Assembly (NCBI GenBank): GCA_026874595.1
Contig: CM049316.1
Span: 27,635,339-27,699,338, forward strand
Direction of reading: 5' to 3'
DNA: 64,000 bases
From: Sipunculus nudus
Taxonomy: Eukaryota; Annelida; Sipuncula; Golfingiida; Sipunculidae
Shown here: piece by piece, positions 37,181 to 49,623 of the stretch
How positions within the stretch are numbered: the first letter of the stretch is position 1
Layout of the letters: every line of letters starts with the position of its first letter
Notes under the pieces: generated by a model
Databases searched by the model: none
Told to the model about the DNA's origin: nothing
Seen by the model: only the letters and a program-made list of their open reading frames with translations
Made by a program: the position numbers and the translations under genes

Positions 37181-38942
37181 CTATCCATGCCATAATAAGA
37201 CCTGTCTTCAATGGGTATATAAAATGTCTCTCACTAGACAGGCACTCCATATAAAGAATATTCTTAATATTAATATATATACAAAACAAATGGAAAAGTC
37301 ATTTCCTATGATGTAAATGTAAAGTGGCAGAATTGTTCTAAAGTCTTATATAAATCTGAACAGTAAAAGTTAAAGGAGCTATAGCTGTAAGGGTTGGTCA
37401 AATACCCGTGAGGACTGCACTCAAACATCTAACCAAGTAGTTTAAGACTGCAGATTAAATATCAAAGATAGGTACTGTCTGATTTGAAACCATTATTTAA
37501 TACCAGTATGAGCTGAAAGGAGGATATACTCTGAGCACTGAAGAACCAAGGCAAATAGGATTTTCTTCTTGCAATGCCCCACATCACATATACCAAGGAT
37601 ACAAATCATCCAGCAAACCAACTGTCTGGTTATGCCAGTACATGACCTACTTAAGTGGCCAGTTGCCAAGTTACTCAATTGGTACTGTCTGTTCTGGTGA
37701 CATCAATATACAGAAGTACTGGTGACATAAATATACAGCATAGATTCATGTTGAGCTTTAGCCTGAGCAGTGGACATGCAGTACAGTTGTATACAAAGGC
37801 ACTTAATGGGAATAAGATATCCAAACATACAAACCAATATAGCCATTAGGAGACTTTATTTTCCTTCCTTTTGCTACAAGGACAGATCCATATCTTATTC
37901 CAACCATTGTCATAATTCTATATCATATGGTTATACCTTCATCTACATTCAGATAAGTCATTATCAAGACTTTTTGATTTATGGTTTTATGTGCACCGTC
38001 TAGCAATAATCTAGAAGTTGTAACCTGTCATAAAGATATTCAAGCAAATCTCTGAAACTCTATAAAATTTAACCGTTTTGCCTTCCAGACAAGTTTACTA
38101 TAACTGAACTATAACTATAACGCCCTACCCAAGTCATTGGAAGACTTCCTATAAAACCTGTAGTGTAGTTAGTGAAGACAATGTTCAAGGTAATTGATGT
38201 CATCTGATCTTGCCAGGGTTAAAAATTCTCACCTTTTTAAAGTTTGTTTCAAGGAACAGTACAATTTTAAGGACATGATCAAATAATATTGCAAAAACAC
38301 CTGGTGTAGATCATTTAGTTAAACAAAATATTGACTCCTGCAGCATGATATACCATGTCTGCCTTTCATCAAGGATTCCAGATAACCACTGATATAATAA
38401 ACAGGCCAAGATCCATTTATTCATGTTGGCTGTATGTGTTTTTTTTTATTTCATAAACCGACAAAAATTTATGAAACTTTTTATATTTAGAAAATTATTT
38501 TCATGACTTTTTCAACAATTTTACTGTTTTAAAACAAATCAGTCTCCAGGCAAAAAGTTGCAAAATATCAATTGTACCTCTATCTATTATGTCATTACAT
38601 GAGATGTGTTAAAATTTCACTTTAAATTCACTCCTTGTTGCCCCTGGGAAATGCCACACCCTTTCATTGAAGAAATGTGTAATTTAAGCATGCTCCCCAT
38701 TATAACATTGATTTAATCATGCAGTGGTCACGATGTCTACCTGGAAGGCAATGTCCATGTATTCCCAGGTCAAAAAGGAAATGTATCTCATTACACAGGC
38801 AGTGCTCTGTCATCTAGATTACTTATAAGACAGTCTCAGTGCAAGACTGTTAACGCAAGTCAAGGCTGGACATATTGAAACTGTCTCTAGTTCACAACGG
38901 GTTTAAATTCTTGATATTCGTGAAAGGACAATTAACAGATAA
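37181..38942. other. Intronic stretch, nothing recognised
   Basis: AT-rich intronic sequence; short readings on both strands have no family resemblance. Confidence 0.5.
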
Positions 38943-41900
38943 ACTAGATGACCTGAGGTCACGCGCTTGCCGGAAATGATGCTAAGTTAGTCAGATGAAC
39001 GAGCAGTGTCAAAGTGAAAGAAAATAATCCATAGTTTGTGAAGAAAGAAGCAATATTAACAAAGTTCTAAAGAAAATAAGATTTTGATATATTTTGATCA
39101 CCTTGACCTTGATCTTTAACTTATTTGAATAATAAACATAGGGCTTCCATATATCATCACGATATATGACAAGTGTAATTTACAAAACGATTCCTGCAAA
39201 ACTGTGGCCAGTAGAATGCTACATGTGAAACGCAAGAACCAGCAAGAAGGCGAAATTGAGGACAACTGACAAACAGACAACATACTGACAAACTGACCCA
39301 AGATTGTGAACAGATGACTTAATCATGTTATAAAGAAACCTCAGAGGAAGATAATAAGCTATAGTATGTAAATGAGGTTTATAGTTTTGGAGATATGGCC
39401 AAAAAATGATATGTTGTGCAAGTTTGAGTGCACCGCCCCCTAGCGGCCAATTCTGGAAAATGAAAAATCCGTTTCGAGATATTAGTGTAAGACATAAGAT
39501 GTAATAGTTTTAAAAGGATTCTTTCAAAACTGTGGCCTGTAGAATGCTATATGTGAGACGCAAGAACCGGCAAGCAAGCGGATTTGAGGACAACTGAGAA
39601 ACAGACGGACACACAGACAAAGTGACTCAAGATTGAGACCAAATGAATACACCAGGTTTTTTGAAAGACCCAGAGAAAGAAAATAAGCTATAGTTTATGT
39701 AAATGAGGTTTATAGTTTTGGAGATATGGCCAAAAAATGATATGTTGTGCAAGTTTGAGTGCACCGCCCCCTAGCGGCCAATTCTGGAAAATGAAAAAAT
39801 CCGTTTCGAGATATTAGTGTAAGACATAAGATGTAATAGTTTTAAAAGGATTCTTTCAAAACTGTGTCCTGTAGAATGCTATTATGAGACGCAAGAACCG
39901 GCAAGCAAGCGGATTTGAGAACAACTGAGAAACAGACGGACACACTGACAAAGTGACTCAAGATTGAGTCGAAATGACTACACCAGGATTCAGAAAGACT
40001 CAGAGGATGAAAATAAGCTATAGTTTATGTAATTGAGGCTCACAGTTTTGGAGATATTGCCAAAACATGATATGTTGGAGAGGTTTGCACCCAGCGCCCC
40101 CTAGGGGCCGAATTAAAAAAATGAAAAATTGATTTCGAGATAATAGTGTATGACTTACAATATGCCAGTTTCAAAAAGATTCCTGCAAAACTGTGGCCTC
40201 CAGGGCAAGATTACTGAAATCTCGAAATATCTCGTTTGACGATTACAGATTACAGACAAAAGCGCCGAAGGTGAAGAAGAGCAAAATTAGCGATAGTTTA
40301 TGTAGGTAAGGTTTATAATTTTGGAGAGATAGCCAAAACATGATATGTTGGGGAGGTGAAAGTGCAGCGCCCCCTAGTGGCTATATCCGGAAAAGGAAAA
40401 ATCTGTTTTTAGATATTAGTGTAACACATAAGATGTACCAGTTTTAAAAGGATTCCTGAAAAAAACTGTGGCCTGTAGAATGCTATATATGAGACGCAAG
40501 AACCAGCAAGTAGGCGGATTTTAGGACAACTGACAAAGAGACAACCTGACAAAGTGACACAAGATTGAGACCAGATGACATTACTAGGTCATGGAGAAGA
40601 CTCAGGGAAAGAAAAGAAGCCATAGTTTCTGTAATTGTGCCTTTGGGTTTTAGAGATATGGCCAATGTAATGATATGTGTGTGAGGGTCGTTTGCAGCGC
40701 CCCCTAGCAGCCATATTCAAAAAATGAAAAAACAATTTCGAGATACTAGTGTAGGACTTATGATATGTCAGTTTCAAAAAGATTGCTGCAATAATGTGGC
40801 CTTTGGCGCAAGATGAATGAAATCTCGAAATATCTCTATTCACGAGATATTTTACGAGATACTGCAAGACTTTAATAAAATCTTGTAGTACTAGTTAAAT
40901 GCTACCTGATGCAAAAAAACTAGATCACTCTAGCTTTAAAACTGACAAAGTTAGAAAAATAAGACCCCTTATTTTCGAATATCCTGACTTTTCCCCCAAA
41001 ATTTGTAATCATGGCTACGGCAAATTTGAGTCAGCTACACACCAGATGACAGGCCTTGGAACGACGATTAAAATGAGCTATTGTTGAAGTAGATACGACT
41101 GAAAGTCACACAGATATGGAGAAAAAACCGTTTTAAGAAGTTTTGACGACCTTGACCTTGACCTTTCACCTATATTAACCAAAAACAATAGGGCACCTAG
41201 AAATTATCTTTTTCATCATCCCTGTAAGTTTCAAGGTTATTGTGGCAAAATTGTGGCCAGGAGAGTGGTGACAAACAAACAAGAACCAGCAAGAAGGCGA
41301 ATTTGAGGACAACTGACAAACAGACGGACACACTGACAAAGTGACTCAAGATTGAGTCCAGATGACTACTCCAGATTATGGAGACGACTCAAAGGAAGAA
41401 TAAAGCTACAGTCTATGTAACTGAGGTTTATAGTTTTGGAGATATTGCCAAAGCATGATATGTTGGGAGAGGTTCGAGTTCAGCGCCCCCTAGCGGCCAT
41501 ATCCGGAAAATGAAAAATTGGTTTCGAGATATAAGTGTAAGACTTAAGATGTAATAGTTTCAAAAGGATTCTTTCAAAACTGTGGCCTGTAGAATGCTAT
41601 ATGTGAGACGCAAGAGCAAGCAGGCGAATTTGAGGACAACTGACAAACAGACGGACACAATGACAAAGTGACACAAGATTGAGACCAGATGACATTATCA
41701 GTTTATGGAGAAGACTCAGAGGGAAAAAATAAGCTATAGTTTATGTAATTGAGGCTTTGGGTTTTAGAGATATGGCCAATGTAATGATATCTGTGTGAGG
41801 GTCGTGTGCAGCGCCCCCTAGGAGCCATATTCAAAAAATGAAAAAACAATTTCGAGATACTAGTGTAGGACTTATGTTATGTCAGTTTTAAAAAGATTCC

Positions 41901-42533
41901 TGCAATAATGTGGCCTTTGGCGCAAGATGAATGAAATCTCGAAATATCTCTATTCACGAGATATTTTACGAGATACTGCAAGACTAGTAATAAAATCTTG
42001 TAGTACTAGTTGAATGCTACCTGATGCAAAAAACTAGATCACTCTAGCTTTAAAACTGACAAAGTTAGAAAAATAAGATCCCTTATTTTCGAATATCATG
42101 ACTTTTCCCCAAAAATTTGTAACCATGGTTACGGCAAATTTGAGTCAGCTACACACCAGATGACAGGCCTTGGAATGACAATTAAAATGAGCTATTGTTG
42201 AAGTAGCTATGACTAATAGTCACAAAGATATGAAGAAAAAAACGTTTTGAGAAGTTTTGACGACCTTGACCTTGACCTTTGACCTATTTTAACCAAAAAC
42301 AATAGGGCACCTAGAAATTATGTTTTCGAACATCCCTGTAAGTTTCAAGGTTATTGTGGCAAAATTGTGGCCAGGAGAGTGGTGACAAACAAACAAACAG
42401 ACAGACAAACAGACAAACAGACATACGCAACTGACCAATATGCTTGCCGAAATCTTTGATTCCGGCAAGCAACAAACAGACATCCGCGACTGACCAACCT
42501 GCTTGCAGAAATCGAAGATTTCCGGCAAGCAAT
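38943..42533 (+). mobile_element. Element F: composite array of 330-bp units
   Basis: Begins ACTAGATGACCTGAGGTCAC, containing the palindrome TGACCT-G-AGGTCA (38949-38961), then GCTTGCCGGAAAT (38965-38977). Core units are about 330 bp, marked by CGCCCCCTAG at 39434, 39765, 40095, 40368, 40698, 41484 and 41812, with TTTGGAGATATGGCCAA, TTTCGAGATA and GACGCAAGAACCGGCAAGCA. A block of about 1115 bp (about 40590-41280) is duplicated at about 41705-42395. The 3' end has two successive hairpins, 42442-42470 and 42501-42530. The second has arm GATTTCCGGCAAGC, whose last 13 bases are the exact reverse complement of the 5' motif. No transposition ORF is visible. Confidence 0.8.
40822..40860. repeat. Long internal hairpin in element F (also at 41936-41974)
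   Basis: ATCTCG plus AAATATCTC, loop TATTCAC, then GAGATATTT, TA, CGAGAT: a 15-bp stem with one 2-nt bulge. It is repeated in the duplicated block. It may be the 3' terminus of a further element captured inside F, because an ACTAGAT start-like motif follows about 60 bp later (near 40918). Confidence 0.6.
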
Positions 42534-42869
42534 AAAACATTCATGAATATGATGCCTTATCTACATAGCTGTAAAGTCTTTTAAAATATAGGCTCACCTG
42601 CATTTCTTGTAAGTTATAAATGCCTGTATGGCATCTAAAGTTGACAAGCAAAAAGTTATATTATAAATAACAGGTATTTATAGTACCTGTTAATGAAAAA
42701 TTGATAATATTAATAATGTCATATTTTTTTAAAGATTCCCAATCACGTATCTCTTGAAAAGAATTTATGTGATTTCTGGCTTCCTCTGTGTATATATTAA
42801 TGATCTATATGGGTAGTTTTGGTTGTGAAAAGTTTTTATAAGGCCTTCATGAAGGGTGTGTAAACTTGT
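42534..42869. other. Intronic stretch, nothing recognised
   Basis: AT-rich sequence between element F and repeat G copy 3. Confidence 0.5.
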
Positions 42870-43200
42870 TTATCAACAACATGTTTGTAAACACAGCAGT
42901 GTTGACAAATGGAAAATCATGTAACCTAAAGTAGTAGGTTGCATATATGTGGAGTTAGAAGGTCACTTGTTGCAAAGCGCCATTTGCAAAGCTCTGGGTT
43001 ATCTGACTTGCTGCCAGATGACCTTGTTGAATTTGTTTTAATTATTTTGGTGGGCCCCCACATGATGTAAACATGTTTATATGAACAAAACCTGGAGCCT
43101 GTGTGCAAGGATATCCATGATTTTTGGCCTATTTATATGAAAGCTCCAAGGGATAACCTTTAGTTTATAAAGGTCAGATAGGTGATTGGGCCCCTTTAAT
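42870..43200 (-). repeat. Dispersed repeat G, copy 3
   Basis: On the minus strand this carries GGGGGCCCACCAAAATAATT, ATCTGGCAGCAAGTCAGAT and TATGCAACC, in the same order as 11870-12010. The reverse complement of 42880-42940 (GTCAACACTGCTGTGTTTAC) matches 12035-12070. The outer part (43100-43200) also matches the fragment at 6770-6870. Confidence 0.6.
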
Positions 43201-43509
43201 GTTTTGTGCCAGTAATTAATGAGAATCATTCAACTCATTTAATGATTCCTTGGGGCCTCAACAAAAGGTTATGAATTTGTGCATATAGTAAATAATGATT
43301 ATGATTAAGGATATACTAAATGGAGGTTACTCTATGATGAAATGTCAAAAAAAGAACCTAAAAAGAAACACTGAAAAAGTGCAAATCACAAACATATAAT
43401 TCTGTAAATGTGCATGAAGCCAACTAAAGTATGACAAAACAATACAATACAGAGGGTTAGCTCATGTATGGGGGTCTGATACTGATACACAAGAGCACCG
43501 CAAGACTGA

Positions 43510-43850
43510 ATAATATGATTGTCATATGTCTTGTGACCTCTGACCTCATTAAATATGCATAATTTTGCCAAGAATTTAATTCTGGTGAGAAAGTCTTTCA
43601 GTAAATATTTATAATGAGTTTTATGAAAATCCATCTGAATTTTGGCAGGTCATTGACCACCTTGCCACCAAAGTCTGGTGACATCTGACCTCATTAAATA
43701 TGTATGGTCTTTGCCAGAAATTGAACTCAGGTGAGAAAATCTACTGCAAAGTAGTTACAGTGAGTTTTGTGAGAAAATCTATCAAAGCTCTGTAAAGTTA
43801 TTGTGGTAACATTAAAAGTTAATGGATGGACACACTTATGGATGGACCCC
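43510..43850 (+). repeat. Dispersed repeat E, copy 4
   Basis: Units start GTGACCTCTGACCTCATTAA (near 43530) and GACATCTGACCTCATTAAAT (near 43680), with TTTTGCCAAGAATT, GAGTTTTATGAAAATCCATC and a TGGATGGACACACTTATGG tail. Best match is to copy 1. Confidence 0.65.
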
Positions 43851-46024
43851 GGTATATATATCAATAATATGACTGGGTCACTATGATGGGCATATGAAAA
43901 CACACTGCAACATCCCTCTTGCAGGTTCAGCATGATAATGGTTGGTCTAAAAACAAAACTAAATGCCTACCTGGCAAAAATCACATCACATGAAACTGTA
44001 GATAATTAATGACTAGTTTTATACTTGCTGACCCGCCTGGATACAATTATGGTTGATCAATTACTGTATAATTCCTTACAGAAGACACAACTTGTAATGA
44101 GAAAACTACCGACCGTCCAATCTGCACCAGCTGCTAAATAAAATGGCAAATTTTACATGTCAAATTTTATTCAAATTTTACATATTCTCACCTAGCAAAT
44201 ATATTTTTATTTATCAAAACTCAATCAACAAATGTGGGCTAATTACTGATTACACATTCCCCTAATAACCAGTCCTAAGTTTTAACTCACTGGACAATGC
44301 AAGAAACAGGAAAATAATGACATTCTGCAGTAATTACATAACAATGGTTCTGTGTGATTGCTCAATTTAGCAGCAACTATTATAGGGCGATATATAAACG
44401 GCAATATATTCTCACAAGGTTTAAAATTAACAGTACCTGTAATTACATGTAGAATGGAAAAGGCTCACTATTGTTTAGACAGATATATCCAAGGATAATT
44501 GCATGTTCACATGTCTGCGGGTAATTTAATGTTAATTATTTATCATAGTAATGATTGGTAAATACAAATCATTTATGTCACTGTTTGGAAATCAAGTGGC
44601 TTACATGCTCTTGATGACATAGATGATTTTCACACAAAGCAGTTTCTGTAATAAGGTTTTACAGACAAACATTGCTTCTTACTAAATGTATTATACATTT
44701 GTTCAACTATTGCTGGTGTTCTGTCACTGACAATATTCCGACAAAGTTCCTATAAGTGTAAATTCCATTAATAAGGTTATTTTACTTGGCTCAACAGGTA
44801 CATCTGAGGTTAAAGTTCATTCTAGCATGATATGCATGATATACAAATTTGAATATATATGAATATAAATATTTATACTTTCATTAGAATAACAGAAATG
44901 TTACAAAACAAAATTTAACTGCCAATGATACCCCTAAATTTAAAGATGTTAATCTGAAAGTTAAATATAAAATTTTAACCTATGGGGCAGAAAACATTTG
45001 AATATGCATGATAATATATAAATATATTTATAAATTTGCAAAATTATATATACAGGATAGAGTCACGTTTTATTCCGTTATGAAAGTCTTATCTGCAAGA
45101 CATATACCTCAATCCAAGTTTTTCACTAAAAACATATATATTATTGTGATAATTTATACAGTTATAAGTTTGTAACCCTGCAAGTATAAATTTACTTTTA
45201 TGGATATTATTAATAAAAGCTATAAAAAGCACCACTGTATTCTGGATCACTGATATACCTGCAGCAATAACCATTCTCATTGAGGAATTGTATAACATAT
45301 ACAGAAAGGGAAAAAGAATTCATCCTGTAAATTTGGTAGATAAACATCCCTGAAGAAAATACGAGGTCAGCAAGAAAGATATATCTATAAACACAGACAC
45401 AAAAGTAGGTTGAGTAATGATTCAATCAGGAAGAAAATAACTTCTCCACCTCTGGTAGATATTAGAGTTATCAGAGTATGGGTATGTATCTCGGTGAATA
45501 ACTGACAATTCGTCTGCACTGACTCAATGATATATATCTCATCCATAGTGGGAGTTAACAACTGATTATAGAGTTATTACATTGATTTCTTTGTGAGTGC
45601 TGTACTGATATAATTCATCTGAACTGACGCCATGATACTGTGGAAAATTGATATTAGAGCTAGATTTTTCATCGATGTGGTTGTAGGTCTTCCTAAATAA
45701 TGTTCTCTGACTCAGTGATTCATATTTTCATCACTCTTGATGGTTAAATTTGACCCATATATATATATAAGGCCATCCTTAAAAAATTCTGTGTTAGGGC
45801 TAACCCCGCCGGTTGAGATTTTTGGCTGCGGCTGGAATTTTTTTTTTACATTTCTGCAAATTAATATTTTTTTTTGTATGATCTGCGGTAAGTGCACCTG
45901 GGTCCATAAAAATCTGCCTTCCTGTGCTAGAAAAATAGCCCTTCTTTTACAATCTTTTAGATGCTCTTAATTTCCATAATGAAAGGTATTATCCGATGTT
46001 GCCAATCGTTTAATTTGAGCCTTA
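43851..46024. other. Intronic stretch, nothing recognised
   Basis: AT-rich, with a short TA-rich run near 45762 and no repeat match elsewhere in the window. Confidence 0.5.
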
Positions 46025-47727
46025 ACAAGGGACCCATGGGTCACAGCGCTCAACTGAAGTTTGAAATTTTTGCAAATGCAAAAATATGCAAAAAATTCTA
46101 TTGTAATGTTTTTCATATATATATAAGCATATGAGAAGCTTAGAGGAAAGGGGCCCTTCTACTTGGTTATAGTAAGGTTCTAAATATATGACTGCAAAAC
46201 TAATACTCTGACCAGACTGTCATAAAGAAAAACAGTAAAAGTTTTGAAATACTGTACATGTGATGTATATGAAAAATATACAGATGGACAGGCAAGTGGA
46301 CAGAATGGACTAATACCTTTATTTCACTTTCAAGGGAATAATGCATTTAAGTTTAATATTAAAGCCTATTTTTTTTTTAGCAAATCCACTTTTACCATTA
46401 ATAGTTTTTGCCAGATTCATTTTTTTTTAATTTACAAGTTTTATAAAATTGTAATAAAAAATCTGAAAATATAAGTTAAAATATCAGTATTCTAAGATGC
46501 AATCATTATTTAACCAGCTCACATAAGGTCATCAGGTCATATTATGCATACACACATATTTTTTTATTTTTAAATCACAAATGTTTAAACTGAATTTTAA
46601 AAGAAAAAAACAATGCCAAAACATTCCTTGAATCACTATTAAAAAGTTTTGCACACTGGGGTTTACAGTTCATGCTTAATTTTATTCACCAAAATCAAAC
46701 ATTCAGAAAATTTGATAAAATAAAACATCTTTTCAAATAAAGTATACACCCTGTTGGTTGGATGAAGGACAAACAATATCATTGTGCTAATTACTATCTT
46801 AGCTCTAATGTATTGCTGGAATTAAGAGTCAATTTCACACTTGGTGAAGTTTTTACTATTCTAAAGTTAGGAATTACTTATCTGATGAACATCCACACTT
46901 TCATAGCAATACACCACTATGAAATGTGCACTTTAATCATTGTAACCCTGGTGGGCTAGATGTAAATAACACTTGACATGGTGTATGAAAACTTGAATAA
47001 AAGCTACTCTTTTCAAACAATTCCTTTGAAATTTTCAGATTTTTAAAGATTTAATCCTTATGTATATATGCTGTGAAAATTAAATCAACAATGCTTACAG
47101 GGAAAAAACGTGCCATTGCCAAAGTTGGACAAAAGTTAAGGTATGGATTTTTCATTTATGCTAATAACTTGAAAAATCTGCAAATTTGGATATAATTTTG
47201 GGTAAACAATTGAATCCTCTACTTGAAAAGTAGGTCAAGGTCACCCATCTTCAAACTTCTCTGAGATTTTGTGGATATACATCTTCACCGAAGATATAAA
47301 ATTCCTACGGTGAATCCTTTTAGAGATATCCCGATCACAAGGCCAAAGTTGAAAAATCTGATAAAATTCATTTAAAATCAGAAATTGTAGGTGGCGCCCC
47401 AAACTTGTGCAGCAGGTACAGAAAATCAGTCCCAATAATCATAGCAAGATTTGTGAAAATCCACCCAATAGTTCCTGAGAAATGAGCTCCTAAGTTTTTT
47501 TCTATTCTAAGCTCTGTGACCTTGAAAAGTAGGTCAAGGTCACCAATCTTTGAACTTGACCGAGATTTTATGGATATACATCCTCACCGAAGAAATGAAT
47601 TCCTACAGTGTATCCTTTTAGAGATATCCCGCTCAAAAGGTAAAAGTTAATGGACACCAGACGGATGGACGGACGGACAGCTTGGGTGACGACAATAGCC
47701 CATCACCCTAAGGGCTGAGGGCTAAAA
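46025..47727 (+). mobile_element. Element K, A-type 5' end with a variant 3' hairpin
   Basis: The 5' end ACAAGGGACCCATGGGTCAC, then AGCGCTCAACTGA, closely resembles elements A and C. The internal stretch 46970-47215 (CTTGAATAAAAGCTAC, AAAAACGTGCCATTGCCAAA, AATTTTGGGTA-ACAATTGAAT) matches the repeated unit of element C. Two units of about 300 bp follow, marked by CTTGAAAAGTAGGTCAAGGT (47223 and 47523) and GAGATATCCCG, with a GTAGGTGGCGCCCC remnant of the core palindrome. It ends GACGGATGGACGGACGG, then hairpin TAGCCC/GGGCTA (47696-47724) and AAA. The 3' hairpin differs from A and C. No ORF. Confidence 0.72.
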
Positions 47728-48450
47728 ACATTTTTCTGTCAGTATACATGAAAAATGATGGCAGCCTAGGCAGTGACATACTTCCCATGATTAAGTAAAT
47801 GTAAGCTGAGGTACTGTAATGCATAACGTAAAAATAATCATTGTTAAACATAATGCTTAACATAAAAAAAATCATTGTAAAAAAACAATGTAAAGATAAA
47901 ATCTCTCATTTAATTTTTTTATATACAGAATATTATTATTGTATTAATTTTTAAAAAACTGAGTTTTTTTTTCCTGTGGATAAAATGTTGCTGCTATAAA
48001 CACACAGAACACGTTTTTACACCTGCAGCTGGTTGTAAAATCTAATAAACGATAAGAACAACCTGAATGCAAATTTGCTCGTTAAAATTAATGACAATAA
48101 TTCTGATCACACCTGGGTCACATGATGACATTTAAACAATAATAACGCTGCCAGATGATTGTAATCTTAATGAAAAGCACTAACAATAAAGAGTGGAAAT
48201 TATCATAGGTCTCACACTCCTAGATGCTGTGAAATAAACCTTGGCTCCCAGAAAATGTCCTATATCCAATCTAATCTTACAAAATGATGAGCTAAAAGGG
48301 TGGGTATTTGTCCAGCTGATTATAGACAATGTTCCTTTGACGTAAATCACTCATTAAATGAGCACAGAAAAACAGGCAAAATGAACAATTACTTTCATCC
48401 CATTCTCCAGCTTTTGTTTTGTTTTTGAATGAATTCTTGCAAAATACATA
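47728..48450. other. Intronic stretch, nothing recognised
   Basis: AT-rich sequence between element K and the pogo-type MITE. Confidence 0.5.
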
Positions 48451-48626
48451 CAGTGGAACCCCGCCTTGCGACCACTCCACAATTGCGACCACCTCACAAT
48501 TACGACCGCTTTTCATGGTCCTGAATAGATGATCCAGGTAACTTTAAATTTCATAAATATGACCATCCCCAAATTGCGACCACTTTGGTCAGTCCCAGGG
48601 GTGGTCGTAATTGTAGGGTTCCACTG
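48451..48626. mobile_element. pogo/Tigger-type MITE, 176 bp
   Basis: The ends CAGTGGAACCC (48451-48461) and GGGTTCCACTG (48616-48626) are perfect inverses. Inverted TTGCGACCAC and GTGGTCGTAA-type motifs recur inside. TA lies on both sides (48449-48450 and 48627-48628), the duplication expected for Tc1/mariner/pogo elements. No transposase. Confidence 0.85.
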
Positions 48627-49623
48627 TAATATAGTTTATCTAAGCAATGAACATTACTATATAGTCTGTCCTAGTACTTGTCTTTGCATGTTTTTCCAGG
48701 ATAATTTTTTATGCATGTGAGACAGTACAAATATTTTTAGACCAATAGCTGCAGGGGCTATTCTGCCGACAGCCTAAGTGAGAAATAATGTCTTACCCTG
48801 AACTAAATTACTATGAGACAAATAATCGAAAAAATATGAAAGAACAGTCAACAATGTTTGCAACATGTACAGCCCCAGTGGCCATTCCAGCTGGGGACAT
48901 CAGACAAAGCAATATCATACGCAACTGACCTTTATGACGCCTGTATGACGTATGGAAAGTCTTCCATGGAAGAATGCAATGTCCAGATGGACCAGAAAGG
49001 TACCAAATTCTGCCCATTGACAAAAACAATGCAACAGGGTTGCAAAGTAAATACTTTTAACTTAATAAATTCTTACTTTACACAATATTGGCAGAACTTC
49101 TGCAAATATGTGTTGGGACATAAAATATTTGTACAGAATATGCATAAAACAGTTTTAGCAAAATACATGTGGACAAGGGTTCTGAGACAGACTGTATAAT
49201 AAAAGTTATATCTGAAAGAGTGGATGATAAATATCTTTCAGCATTTTGTAAGTTACTAGACATTTACATACCAGAGGTATCAGTTACAATTACAATTGGT
49301 AATACTACAATGACGTATCGTCTAAATGTATAACTGAATAGATCAAGTTCAAGACAATCAGTATACACTGTCTGTTAAATGTCATGGAACAATGGACTGT
49401 TTTTACCATATTCCATTTTAATACCAATGAATTCCATACAGTTAAATTTCCTAATACAATGGACTATTTTGTCATGTTCCATTTAAATTCAAATGTATGG
49501 AATTCATACAATGAAAAGTATTACTAAGCTACCAGTAAATGGCAATACCTTTCTCTTCTGCACTGGGGGTGGGGGGGTGGGGGGGGTTATATAGTTTTAC
49601 TTATTAAAATGACCTCAGAAAAA
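48627..49623. other. Intronic stretch with a G-rich run
   Basis: A G-rich run with single T interruptions lies at 49565-49586. Overlapping readings at 48811-49199 on both strands have no family resemblance. Confidence 0.5.
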
